From Hyphomicrobiales bacterium (GTDB lineage Bacteria > Pseudomonadota > Alphaproteobacteria > Rhizobiales > Aestuariivirgaceae): a stretch of DNA of 8,843 nucleotides. This document shows positions 1 through 6,599 of the stretch, one piece after another (within the stretch, counting starts at the first letter, position 1; the number at the start of each line of letters is the position of its first letter). Location: contig JALUFY010000340.1 in assembly GCA_027051995.1 (NCBI GenBank), positions 1-8,843 of the forward strand, written 5' to 3'. Under the pieces are notes generated by a model that was given only the letters and a program-made list of their open reading frames with translations, was not told where the DNA came from and ran no database searches. The translations under genes and the position numbers were made by a program.

Positions 1-806
1 GTCTCCGAGGCGATCTCCACCGCATCCCCGTTCTCCTCGATGCTGGTGACAAGGCCGCCGTTCTCCCGCCGGATGCCTTGCACGCGCACGCCGGTGCGCA
101 CATCGATGCCGTCCTGGCGCAACTGATCCGTGAGCAGGGCGGCCAGCCTGGCGTCCACCGGGCCCAAAATGCGCGGCGCGGCCTCCAGAATGGTGGTTTT
201 CGCCCCCAGCATGGAGAAAATCTGCGCCATCTCCACGCCGATGGGGCCGCCGCCGATGAGGGTGAGCGATCGCGGAATGTGATCGATGTGAATGAGGCTG
301 TTGGAATCGAGCACGCCGGGCAGATCCGCGCCGGGAATGGGCAGATGATTGGGCGCCGATCCGGTGGCCAGAATGGCTTTGCCGAAGGTGATCTCGCGCG
401 CCCCTTGCGCAGTTTCGATGACGGCCTTGCGCGGGCCGTCAAGGCGCGCCCTGCCGAAGACAACCTCCAGCGAGGGCATGGCCTTGGCGCGCATGAGCGC
501 CCCTTGCGAGCGCATCTGTAATATCTTGTCGCGCCGCGCGATGACCTTTCGCCAGTTCACCTCCGGAGGCTGGCCGTCTGTCTCCAGGCCGAAGCCGGGA
601 TTGCGCGCCGCCTCGTGACGGCGGGCGGCGGTTTCGCGATAAATCTTGGAGGGAATGCAGCCCTCGAACAGGCAGGTGCCGCCCAAGCCCTTGCCGGCTT
701 CGGCCAGCAGCACCTTTTTGCCGGCCATGGCCAGAGCGAAGGCGGCGGGCGTGCCGCCGGGGCCGCCGCCGATGACCAGAACGTCAAATGAATCGGATTG
801 TGTCAT
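1..806 (-). CDS. FAD-dependent pyridine nucleotide-disulfide oxidoreductase, dihydrolipoyl dehydrogenase-like (N-terminal part, cut by window edge)
   Basis: The first 268 codons are present and the C-terminal part, including the dimerisation domain with its His-Glu pair, lies beyond base 1. Reading the minus strand gives MTQSDSFDVLVIGGGPGG, a Rossmann FAD site with GGGPGG at residues 13-18. GGTCLFEGCIPSK follows at 42-54, with the redox cysteines C45 and C50 typical of class I disulfide oxidoreductases. ATGS is at 147-150 and a second dinucleotide fold, GGGPIGVEMA, at 185-194 for NAD(P)H. These enzymes pass electrons between NAD(P)H, FAD, the disulfide and a substrate in the cytoplasm. Dihydrolipoyl dehydrogenase is the likeliest role, but mercuric reductase-like or glutathione reductase-like members cannot be excluded without the C terminus. 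No 2-oxoacid dehydrogenase subunit is seen beside it. I chose the ATG at 806 because AAGGGGA sits about 7 bases upstream. An in-frame ATG at 857 would add 17 codons with no well-spaced ribosome site. Confidence 0.87.
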   Translation of the reverse strand, partial: MTQSDSFDVLVIGGGPGGTPAAFALAMAGKKVLLAEAGKGLGGTCLFEGCIPSKIYRETAARRHEAARNPGFGLETDGQPPEVNWRKVIARRDKILQMRSQGALMRAKAMPSLEVVFGRARLDGPRKAVIETAQGAREITFGKAILATGSAPNHLPIPGADLPGVLDSNSLIHIDHIPRSLTLIGGGPIGVEMAQIFSMLGAKTTILEAAPRILGPVDARLAALLTDQLRQDGIDVRTGVRVQGIRRENGGLVTSIEENGDAVEIASE

Positions 807-840
807 GATGATTTCCCCTTTTTGCCGGAATGCATGGAAG

Positions 841-858
841 GGGGCATGGCGGGGCATG
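841..858. repeat. Tandem direct repeat GGGGCATG in the leader of the disulfide oxidoreductase gene
   Basis: GGGGCATG occurs at 841-848 and again at 851-858. The copies are offset by exactly 10 bp, about one helical turn. They lie between the predicted transcription start near 866 and the ribosome binding site of the gene starting at 806, so a protein bound here could block transcription or initiation. That role is inference; the repeat itself is directly visible. Confidence 0.5.
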
Positions 859-872
859 TCCTCTATGTAAGT

Positions 873-902
873 ATTATATAACTCATCATTTTGGATATGC
901 AA
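873..902 (-). promoter_or_regulatory. Sigma70-type promoter for the disulfide oxidoreductase gene
   Basis: On the minus strand TTGCAT (897-902) is followed after 18 bases by a perfect TATAAT (873-878). This sits in an AT-rich island (about 861-900) inside otherwise very GC-rich sequence. Transcription would start near 866, leaving a leader of about 60 bases. The gene can therefore be transcribed independently of the TrmH-like gene upstream of it on the same strand. Confidence 0.6.
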
Positions 903-1001
903 GGCGCGGGCCGGGGTTTCCTGCCCGGGCGCATCCCCAGCCCGGCGAAACCGCCAGGCGCAGGCGTGAAAGGCGAAGCCCGGCCATGCCCCCGCCGCCG
1001 C

Positions 1002-1610
1002 TCACATCTTCTTCAGCCAGCGCTCCAGCAGGGCCGATTGCGCATCCCCCGGAATCTCCCGCGCCTCCGCGCTGGCCGGGGCGCGGCCAAGGCGCGTCTG
1101 TGAGAAATATTCATAAAGCGTCAGCGACACTGAAACCGACAGATTGAAGCTCTCCGCCAGCCCGATCATGGGGATGAAGGCAAGATGATCGGCCTCCCTC
1201 TCCACCATCTCCGAGATGCCACGGTGTTCGTTGCCGAAGATGAAGGCGGGCTTTTCCATTGCCGCGAAATCAAAGGCCGGCAGCGGCCGGGCCTCCGGGT
1301 TCACCTTGGTCGCGATCAGGGTATGTCCCGCCGCCTTCAGCGCGCGCATGGCCTCCCGCGTGCCGTGATGGATATGGAAATCCAGCCACTTGTTGGTAAA
1401 GGCGGAGGATTTCTTGCCCGTTTTCCACGGGTTGAAGGGCTTTTCCTGCTCGAAGATGATGTGGATGTTCTGAATGCCAAAGGCGTCGCAGCTGCGGAAG
1501 GCGGCGGCCGCGTTGTGCGGATCATGCACGTCCTCCAGCACCACGGCGGCCTCCATGTCGCGCAGGGCGGCGATGCGCGTGAACTTGTCCAGACGGCGTT
1601 GCGTGACCAT
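1002..1610 (-). CDS. TrmH/SpoU-family RNA 2'-O-ribose methyltransferase
   Basis: This SPOUT-class enzyme transfers a methyl group from S-adenosylmethionine to a ribose 2'-OH in tRNA or rRNA. Numbering from the ATG at 1610 (202 aa), motif 1 is NAAAAFRSCDAFGI at 33-46, with R39 matching the catalytic arginine of TrmH. Motif 2 is FGNEHRGIS at 125-133. Motif 3, IPMIGLAESFNLSVSVSLTLYEY, spans about 146-168 and forms the trefoil-knot cofactor site. EDVHDPHN just before motif 1 recalls E. coli TrmH (EQVHKPHN), so tRNA Gm18 methylation is the best guess, but the target is not proven. The frame is open up to an ATG at 1700, but the extra 30 residues look like translated intergenic sequence and overlap two candidate promoters. 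An ATG at 1625 is also possible. GGAAAAAAC precedes the chosen start. E. coli TrmH is somewhat longer (about 229 aa). Confidence 0.85.
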   Translation of the reverse strand: MVTQRRLDKFTRIAALRDMEAAVVLEDVHDPHNAAAAFRSCDAFGIQNIHIIFEQEKPFNPWKTGKKSSAFTNKWLDFHIHHGTREAMRALKAAGHTLIATKVNPEARPLPAFDFAAMEKPAFIFGNEHRGISEMVEREADHLAFIPMIGLAESFNLSVSVSLTLYEYFSQTRLGRAPASAEAREIPGDAQSALLERWLKKM

Positions 1611-1640
1611 GTTTTTTCCGTGCATTGACCAGATGCGCGG

Positions 1641-1669
1641 GTTATCGCGGCCCGCGCCGGTGATTGCAA
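1641..1669 (-). promoter_or_regulatory. Candidate promoter for the TrmH-like gene
   Basis: On the minus strand TTGCAA (1664-1669) and GATAAC (1641-1646) are separated by 17 bases. Each matches the sigma70 consensus at 4 of 6 positions. A start of transcription near 1634 would fit translation from 1625 or 1610 and argues against the longer reading frame from 1700. Confidence 0.35.
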
Positions 1670-1673
1670 GCCC

Positions 1674-1703
1674 CTTGCGCGCGGGCGCTCGCGCCCTCAT
1701 ATT
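1674..1703 (+). promoter_or_regulatory. Candidate heat-shock (RpoH-like) promoter for htpX
   Basis: CTTGCG (1674-1679) is followed after 16 bases by CTCATAT (1696-1702). This resembles the alphaproteobacterial RpoH pattern of CTTG followed by CYTATNT, with one mismatch in the second element. Transcription would begin near 1711, about 28 bases before the htpX start. HtpX is a heat-shock or envelope-stress gene in E. coli, so such a promoter is plausible. The match is short and sits in GC-rich DNA. Confidence 0.33.
1683..1696. repeat. Perfect inverted repeat in the htpX promoter spacer
   Basis: GGGCGC and GCGCCC flank a TC centre (1683-1696), giving a perfect 6+2+6 palindrome. It sits almost exactly between the candidate -35 and -10 elements of htpX, a position where a bound dimeric regulator would block RNA polymerase. 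Short GC palindromes also arise by chance in this composition. Confidence 0.35.
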
Positions 1704-1738
1704 CCCCTCATGCGGGTCAACGGCGAAAGCGGTGCGAC

Positions 1739-2740
1739 ATGAATTACATCAAGACGACATTTCTGCTGGCGGCGCTGACGGCGCTGTTCATGGGCATGGG
1801 CTATCTGCTGGGCGGCACGTCGGGCATGATCATGGCCCTGATCTTCGCCGCCGGGATGAATGTCTTTTCCTGGTGGAACTCCGACAAGATGGTGCTGCGC
1901 ATGAACGGTGCGCACCCGGTGGACGAGACCTCCGCCCCGGAGCTTTACGCCCTGGTGCGCCAGCTGTCGCAAAGGGCCGGGCTGCCCATGCCGAAAGTCT
2001 ATGTCATGGAGACGGATCAGCCCAACGCCTTCGCCACAGGGCGCAACCCGCAGCACGCCGCCGTGGCCGTGACCACCGGCATCATGCGGGCGCTGAACAA
2101 GGAGGAACTGGCCGGCGTGCTGGCGCACGAGCTGTCGCACATCAAGCACCGCGACACTCTCATCATGACCATCACCGCCACCATCGCCGGCGCCATTTCC
2201 ATGCTGGCCAATTTCGCCATGTTTTTCGGCGGCGGGCGCGACAGCCGCAACAATCCGCTGGGCTTCATCGGCGTTCTGCTGATGATGATTCTGGCCCCCA
2301 TGGCGGCCATGCTGGTGCAGATGGCCATCTCGCGCACCCGCGAATACGCCGCCGACAGGGAAGGCGCAATGATCTGCGGCCATCCCGAATGGCTGGCCCG
2401 GGCGCTGGAGAAGATCGAGGCCGCCGCCCACGCTATCCCCAATCCGCGCGCCGAGGCGCACCCGGAAATGGCCCATCTGTTCATCGTCAATCCGCTGACC
2501 GGCCAGGGCATGGACAATCTCTTCTCCACCCATCCCAACACCGAAAACCGCGTGCGGGCGCTGATGGAGCTGGCCCGGGAGATGCGCGGCGCAGGCGGCG
2601 GGGCTGATATGGCCTCCGCCCCGGTGCCCCGCAAGGACCGCTACAGCCGCCCGGATGACTATTACGCCGGCGGGGGATCCCGCTCCGGCCCCTGGTCGCG
2701 CGCCGGCAAGAGCAATCCCCCGCGCGGCCCTTGGGGATGA
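1739..2740 (+). CDS. htpX: Protease HtpX, integral membrane zinc metalloprotease (M48)
   Basis: HtpX degrades misfolded or damaged inner-membrane proteins, alongside FtsH, with its active site on the cytoplasmic side. The 333-residue product has two N-terminal hydrophobic segments (about 5-24 and 27-46). The zinc motif HELSH is at 130-134, with E131 as the expected general base. Two more membrane segments follow (about 142-164 and 174-196). The third zinc ligand is E202 in [10 protein letters not shown] (201-210). [14 protein letters not shown] (262-275) is the usual conserved C-terminal block. After about residue 283 there is a Gly/Arg/Ser/Pro-rich tail of roughly 50 residues, expected to be disordered. 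The ATG at 1739 is chosen because the hydrophobic segment begins immediately; the 25 in-frame codons before it lie in promoter sequence. The ribosome site is weak (GAAAGCGG). The stop overlaps the rsmB start (ATGA at 2737-2740). Confidence 0.95.
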   Translation: MNYIKTTFLLAALTALFMGMGYLLGGTSGMIMALIFAAGMNVFSWWNSDKMVLRMNGAHPVDETSAPELYALVRQLSQRAGLPMPKVYVMETDQPNAFATGRNPQHAAVAVTTGIMRALNKEELAGVLAHELSHIKHRDTLIMTITATIAGAISMLANFAMFFGGGRDSRNNPLGFIGVLLMMILAPMAAMLVQMAISRTREYAADREGAMICGHPEWLARALEKIEAAAHAIPNPRAEAHPEMAHLFIVNPLTGQGMDNLFSTHPNTENRVRALMELAREMRGAGGGADMASAPVPRKDRYSRPDDYYAGGGSRSGPWSRAGKSNPPRGPWG

Positions 2741-4089
2741 CGGCGGACCGGATGGCGCAAACCGGACAATCAGGCCATAAGCCCGGCGGGCTGGCGGCGC
2801 GGCGGGCGGCGGCGGCCGTTCTGGCGCGCGTGGTGGAGGATGGAGAAGCTCTCGGCGATGCCCTGGCCCATGAGGAGCCCCGCCTTGGCGCGCTGGCCGG
2901 GCGCGACCGGGCGCTGGCGGAACGGATCGTGCGCACCGCCCTGCGCCGCAAGGGCCAGATCGATGACGCCCTTGGCCGCTTCATGAAAAGGCCGCCGCCC
3001 GAAAAGGCCCGCATGGCCCGCGCGGCGCTGCTGGCCGGGGCGGCGCAAATCCTTTTCATGCGCGTGCCGGCCCACGCCGCCATCGACACCGCCGTGCGGC
3101 TGGTCAAGTCCGATCGCGCCAGCCGGGGGCTCTCCGGGCTGGTCAACGCCGTTCTGCGCAATGTCTCGCGCAAGGCCGGGGAGATTCTCTCCGCTCAGGA
3201 CGCCAGCGCGCTCAACATCCCGCCCTGGCTGCTTGATGGCTGGCGCGCCGCTTATGGCGAAGAGGCCGCGCGGGCCATCGGCGCGGCCCTGCTGGAAGAG
3301 CCGCCGCTCGATCTGTCGCTGAAACATCCAAAAGAGGCGGAGAAATGGGCCCGGGCGCTGCATGGCCTTGTCCTGCCGGCGGGCACGGTGCGCATCGAAA
3401 TACCCTCCGGAGCCATGATGGAGCTGCCCGGCTTCGATGAAGGCGCATACTGGGCCCAGGACGCCGCCGCCGCCCTGCCCGCGCACCTGCTGGGCGATGT
3501 GGCCGGGCAAAGAGTGCTGGATGTTTGCGCCGCGCCCGGCGGCAAGACGGCCCAGCTGGCCGCCTCCGGCGCGCATGTGACGGCGCTGGATATTTCGCGA
3601 AAACGCCTGGAGCGTCTGGAAGAAAACCTGAACCGGCTGAAACTCGAGGCGCGAACCGTGGTTGCGGACGCCCTGACCTGGAAGCCGGAAGAACCCTTTG
3701 ACGCCGTATTGCTCGACGCTCCCTGCTCGGCCACCGGCACGGCGCGCCGCCATCCAGACGTTCTGCTCCGCAAGACGCCGGATCTGCCCGCCAGAATGGC
3801 GCGTTTGCAGACGCGGATGCTCAAGCGCGCCCTTGAATGGGTCAAACCCGGCGGCCTTGTCGTCTATTGCGTCTGCTCCCTTCAGCAGGAAGAAGGCGAG
3901 GAGCTGATCGCGCGCTATCTCGAAGCTTGCGGAGACAGGGCGCGGCTTGTCCCGCTGACGGCGGCAGACGTGGCCGGGCAGGAGCAATTCATCACCGCCC
4001 AGGGCATGCTGCGCACCCTGCCATCCATGGATATCGGCAAATCAAGGGGACTGGACGGCTTCTTCGCCGCCCGCCTGCGCCGTCTGTGA
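2737..4089 (+). CDS. rsmB: 16S rRNA (cytosine-C5)-methyltransferase RsmB (Sun/Fmu family)
   Basis: RsmB makes m5C967 in 16S rRNA before 30S assembly is complete, using S-adenosylmethionine. The 450-residue product starts with a helical NusB-like RNA-binding domain (about 15-155, including [21 protein letters not shown]). The Rossmann methyltransferase domain follows. [10 protein letters not shown] at 262-271 is the cofactor loop. [16 protein letters not shown] at 327-342 is motif IV, with C330. YCVCS at 377-381 is motif VI, with C380 as the expected nucleophile in place of the usual TCS cysteine. The protein ends in LDGFFAARL, typical of the family. The ATG at 2737 overlaps the htpX stop by four bases, which suggests translational coupling. 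A TTG at 2731 and an ATG at 2752 are in-frame alternatives. The rRNA position modified is inferred from the family. Confidence 0.93.
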   Translation: MTADRMAQTGQSGHKPGGLAARRAAAAVLARVVEDGEALGDALAHEEPRLGALAGRDRALAERIVRTALRRKGQIDDALGRFMKRPPPEKARMARAALLAGAAQILFMRVPAHAAIDTAVRLVKSDRASRGLSGLVNAVLRNVSRKAGEILSAQDASALNIPPWLLDGWRAAYGEEAARAIGAALLEEPPLDLSLKHPKEAEKWARALHGLVLPAGTVRIEIPSGAMMELPGFDEGAYWAQDAAAALPAHLLGDVAGQRVLDVCAAPGGKTAQLAASGAHVTALDISRKRLERLEENLNRLKLEARTVVADALTWKPEEPFDAVLLDAPCSATGTARRHPDVLLRKTPDLPARMARLQTRMLKRALEWVKPGGLVVYCVCSLQQEEGEELIARYLEACGDRARLVPLTAADVAGQEQFITAQGMLRTLPSMDIGKSRGLDGFFAARLRRL

Positions 4090-4096
4090 GCTTCGC

Positions 4097-4119
4097 GGCC
4101 TTGCCGGAAATGCAAGGCC
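4097..4119. terminator. Bidirectional hairpin between convergent rsmB and the L,D-transpeptidase gene
   Basis: GGCCTTGC (4097-4104) and GCAAGGCC (4112-4119) form a perfect 8-bp stem around a 7-base loop, CGGAAAT. The hairpin fills the 43-bp gap between two converging genes, where it can stop transcription from either side. Neither flank has a U-tract, so it may act as a weak or Rho-assisted terminator, or protect mRNA 3' ends. Confidence 0.65.
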
Positions 4120-4132
4120 CCGCCCCGGACGC

Positions 4133-4744
4133 CTACCAGAAACCGCCCTTCTTGACGATCACCTTGGCGCCGGTCTTGACGCGCTTGTAGAGGTCGATCA
4201 CGTCCTCGTTGCGCAGCCGGATGCAGCCTGATGAGACATTGTGGCCTATGGTCCACGGCTGGTTCGTGCCGTGAATGCGATAGAGCGTGTCGCGGCCGTT
4301 CTGATAGAGATACATGGCCCGCGCGCCCAGCGGGTTTTCCGGCCCGCCCTTCATGACCTCCGGCAGCCTGCGGCCATACTGCTTGAGTTCGCGGGCGATC
4401 ATCTCCTTCGGCGGATGCCAGGCGGGCCATTCCGCCTTGCGGCCGATTTTCGCTACGCCCGACCACTGAAAGCCCGAGCGCCCCACGCCGATGCCGTAGC
4501 GCATGGCCTTGTCGTTGCCCAGGATGAGATAAAGATAATGCCGCGCCGTATCGATGATGATCGTGCCGGGTTTTTCATCGGAAATGTAATTGACCTTTTG
4601 CGCCGCGTATTTCTGCTTGTCGAAGTGCCATTGCCGCGCGCTGAAATTCTGCTTGCGTTTCATGGCCTGCGCCTGCGGCTCAGCCATAACGCCCGCCAAA
4701 AGCAGCGCGAAAGCCGCAATCGCGGCAAGAAAAACCCGTTTCAT
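4133..4744 (-). CDS. Exported L,D-transpeptidase (YkuD domain, ErfK/YbiS family)
   Basis: L,D-transpeptidases act in the periplasm, making 3-3 peptidoglycan crosslinks or attaching proteins to the wall, and are less sensitive to most penicillins than penicillin-binding proteins. The 203-residue product begins MKRVFLAAIAAFALLLAGVM, a signal peptide with a likely cleavage after AQA at residue 27. There is no lipobox cysteine. The YkuD domain runs from about 60 to 198. TIIIDTARHYLYLI (61-74) is its usual opening strand pair. H159 in RIHGT and C174 in SSGCIRL (171-177) are the expected catalytic residues. The common histidine before Gly-Cys is serine here. The ATG at 4744 is firm: GGGGAGG lies about 6 bases upstream and the signal peptide begins there. 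The product is short, with no peptidoglycan-binding or LysM domain. Which of the two reactions it performs cannot be told. Confidence 0.9.
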   Translation of the reverse strand: MKRVFLAAIAAFALLLAGVMAEPQAQAMKRKQNFSARQWHFDKQKYAAQKVNYISDEKPGTIIIDTARHYLYLILGNDKAMRYGIGVGRSGFQWSGVAKIGRKAEWPAWHPPKEMIARELKQYGRRLPEVMKGGPENPLGARAMYLYQNGRDTLYRIHGTNQPWTIGHNVSSGCIRLRNEDVIDLYKRVKTGAKVIVKKGGFW

Positions 4745-4796
4745 GCAATCCTCCCCGGATGTCCGACTCATGACAGCCCCGCATCTCGAACTGGCG

Positions 4797-4828
4797 TATA
4801 AATGTGCCGGTTCCGCCAAGGCTGTCAA
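4797..4828 (-). promoter_or_regulatory. Candidate promoter for the L,D-transpeptidase gene, overlapping a hairpin
   Basis: On the minus strand a perfect TTGACA (4823-4828) is followed by TTTATA (4797-4802) with a long 20-base spacer. The -35 is convincing but the spacing is not ideal. The -35 lies in the loop of an imperfect inverted repeat: CCGG-TT-CCGC at 4808-4817 pairs with GCGGCCGG at 4828-4835. That repeat could instead be a weak terminator for ychF. The two readings compete for the same bases. Confidence 0.35.
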
Positions 4829-4848
4829 GCGGCCGGACGTCACGATTT

Positions 4849-5946
4849 TCAGTTGGCGAAGCGGAAATGCATGACATCGCCGTCCCGCACCACGTAATCC
4901 TTGCCTTCCAGGCGCATCTTGCCCGCATCCCTGGCCCCGGCCTCGCCATTGCAGGCGATGTAGTCGTCATAGGCGATGACCTCGGCGCGGATGAAGCCCT
5001 TTTCGAAATCCGTGTGAATGACGCCCGCCGCGGCCGGCGCCTTCGTGCCGCGCCGCACCGTCCATGCGCGCGTCTCCTTCGGCCCCACGGTGAAATAGGT
5101 AATGAGATCGAGCAGCTCGTATCCGGCGCGGATCAGCCTGTCCAGCCCCGCTTCATGCAGCCCCAGGCTCTCCAGAAACTCCGCCTGCTCATCTTCCGGC
5201 AGCTGAGCAACTTCCTCCTCGATGGCCGCCGAGATGATGACCGTGCCCGCCCCCTGGGCTCGAGCCATCTCCTCCACCCTGGCGGACCAGGCGTTGCCCG
5301 ATGCGGCTGAGTCTTCATCCACGTTGCACACATAGAGCACCGGCTTGGTGGTCAGCAGGTTCAGCGCCTTCCAATCCTTTTCCTCCTCCGGCGAAATCTC
5401 CGCCAGCCGCGCCGGCTTGCCTTCTTCGAGCAGATTGGCGGCCTTGCGCATCAGTCCGGAGAGGTATCTGGCCTCCTTGTCGCCGGTCTGGCCGCGCTTC
5501 TCCAGCCGCACCAGGCGCTTCTCGAGGCTTTCCAGATCGGCCAGCATGAGCTCGGTCTCGATGATCTCGGCGTCACGCAGCGGATCGACGCCGCCTTCCA
5601 CATGGGTGACGTCGCCATCCTCGAAACAGCGCAGCACCTGAATGATGGCGTCCACCTCGCGGATGTTGGCCAGAAACTGGTTGCCCAGCCCCTCGCCTTT
5701 CGACGCGCCGCGCACCAGCCCCGCGATGTCCACGAAGGTGATGCGCGTGGGGATGATCTCCTTCGATCCGGCGATCTTGGCCAGCTCGTCCTGCCGGGGA
5801 TCGGGCACCGCCACCTCGCCGACATTGGGCTCGATGGTGCAGAAGGGATAATTGGCCGCCTGCGCGGCGGCCGTCTGCGTCAGCGCATTGAAAAGCGTGG
5901 ACTTGCCGACATTGGGCAGCCCGACGATGCCGCATTTGAAACCCAT
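4849..5946 (-). CDS. ychF: Redox-regulated P-loop ATPase YchF (OLA1/Obg-like family)
   Basis: YchF is a universally conserved TRAFAC-class P-loop protein that binds ribosomes and, unlike most relatives, prefers ATP to GTP. It is linked to oxidative stress and translation. The 365-residue product matches the family length (363 in E. coli). The P-loop GLPNVGKST is at 9-17. The G3 region has DIAG at 73-76, followed by [20 protein letters not shown] at 208-211 replaces the GTPase signature NKxD, as expected for ATP preference. A charged helical hairpin, probably coiled coil, spans about 128-195. A TGS domain follows at about 280-363, ending in DVMHFRF. The ATG at 5946 shares one base with the pth stop (TGATG) and AAGGACAAGGAC lies just upstream, so the two genes look translationally coupled. 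The frame's longer N terminus only re-reads pth sequence. Confidence 0.96.
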   Translation of the reverse strand: MGFKCGIVGLPNVGKSTLFNALTQTAAAQAANYPFCTIEPNVGEVAVPDPRQDELAKIAGSKEIIPTRITFVDIAGLVRGASKGEGLGNQFLANIREVDAIIQVLRCFEDGDVTHVEGGVDPLRDAEIIETELMLADLESLEKRLVRLEKRGQTGDKEARYLSGLMRKAANLLEEGKPARLAEISPEEEKDWKALNLLTTKPVLYVCNVDEDSAASGNAWSARVEEMARAQGAGTVIISAAIEEEVAQLPEDEQAEFLESLGLHEAGLDRLIRAGYELLDLITYFTVGPKETRAWTVRRGTKAPAAAGVIHTDFEKGFIRAEVIAYDDYIACNGEAGARDAGKMRLEGKDYVVRDGDVMHFRFAN

Positions 5947-6548
5947 CAGTCCTTGTCCTTCGCCTTTTGGCCCTTGTCCCGCCCGGGCAGCGCCAGATGC
6001 ACGCGGTTCATGAAAGTGGCGAAATCGCCGCTGGCCAGCAGATCCGCCTCGTCCGCCACCGCCCCGATCAGCGGCTCCAGCCACGCGTGATCGCTTCTGG
6101 CGAAATCGCGCAGCACGTATCCATGCACCGCCCGCTTGTCTCCGGGATGGCCGATGCCCAGCCTGAGACGGTGAAAATCCGCCCCGATATGGGCGATGAT
6201 GGAGCGCAGGCCGTTGTGGCCGGCATGCCCGCCGCCGGTCTTGACGCGCAGCCTGCCCGGAGCGAGATCGAGCTCGTCGTGAATGACGATGACGTCATCC
6301 GGCTTCAGCTTGAAGAACCGCATGGCCTCGCCCACCGAACGGCCGGATTCGTTCATGTAGGTGGAGGGCTTGAGCAGTAGCGCCTTTTCGCCGCCCAGAC
6401 GCCCCTCCGCCGCCTGGCCGGAAAAACGCCGCCGCCACGGGGAAAAACCGTGACGGCGGGCGATTTCGTCCACCGCCATGAAGCCGATGTTGTGCCTGTT
6501 GGCGGCGTATTTGCCGCCGGGATTTCCCAGTCCGGCGATCAGTTTCAT
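5946..6548 (-). CDS. pth: Peptidyl-tRNA hydrolase
   Basis: Pth cleaves the ester bond of peptidyl-tRNAs that drop off ribosomes, recycling tRNA in the cytoplasm. The 200-residue product begins [20 protein letters not shown], containing N9 and the catalytic H19. [10 protein letters not shown] (60-69) holds N66, HDELDL (90-95) holds D91, and [12 protein letters not shown] (105-116) holds N112. These correspond to E. coli N10, H20, N68, D93 and N114. The C-terminal tail (about 188-200) is Lys/Asp-rich. The gene lies 42 bp downstream of rplY and overlaps ychF by one base, a pth-ychF pairing also known in E. coli. The start codon at 6548 begins the conserved N terminus directly; no clear Shine-Dalgarno precedes it. 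That suggests reliance on ribosomes arriving along the rplY message. Confidence 0.96.
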   Translation of the reverse strand: MKLIAGLGNPGGKYAANRHNIGFMAVDEIARRHGFSPWRRRFSGQAAEGRLGGEKALLLKPSTYMNESGRSVGEAMRFFKLKPDDVIVIHDELDLAPGRLRVKTGGGHAGHNGLRSIIAHIGADFHRLRLGIGHPGDKRAVHGYVLRDFARSDHAWLEPLIGAVADEADLLASGDFATFMNRVHLALPGRDKGQKAKDKD

Positions 6549-6581
6549 GGCGGCGCCAGTTCAGCTTTGCATGCGGGAAAG

Positions 6582-6599
6582 AAGGAGGATTTACTCCTC
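6582..6599 (-). other. Hairpin over the rplY stop codon, with an anti-Shine-Dalgarno-like stretch
   Basis: On the minus-strand RNA, GAGGAG at the end of rplY can pair with CUCCUU just after the stop (five Watson-Crick pairs and one G-U). The loop is six bases and includes the UAA. CUUUCCC follows, only mildly U-rich. It could act as a weak attenuator reducing pth and ychF relative to rplY. The pairing is visible; the function is inferred. Confidence 0.3.

Noticed and set aside
1611..1700. Thirty extra N-terminal codons for the TrmH-like gene from an ATG at 1700 preceded by GAGGGG
   Set aside because: The GAGGGG is only about three bases from that ATG. The added residues are not typical of the family, and the segment overlaps candidate promoters for both divergent genes.
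1664..1738. A 25-codon N-terminal extension of htpX
   Set aside because: It would place a charged Arg/Pro-rich stretch before the first membrane helix and covers the likely promoter. HtpX proteins normally begin right at the helix.
1697..2533. Long minus-strand open frame opposite htpX (278 codons)
   Set aside because: It is His/Gly/Gln-rich antisense translation of htpX with no recognisable domain; the sense strand encodes a complete M48 protease.
2770..3987. Long minus-strand open frame opposite rsmB (405 codons)
   Set aside because: It is an antisense shadow of rsmB, with Gln/Gly/Arg-biased composition and no motif. RsmB motifs are intact on the plus strand.
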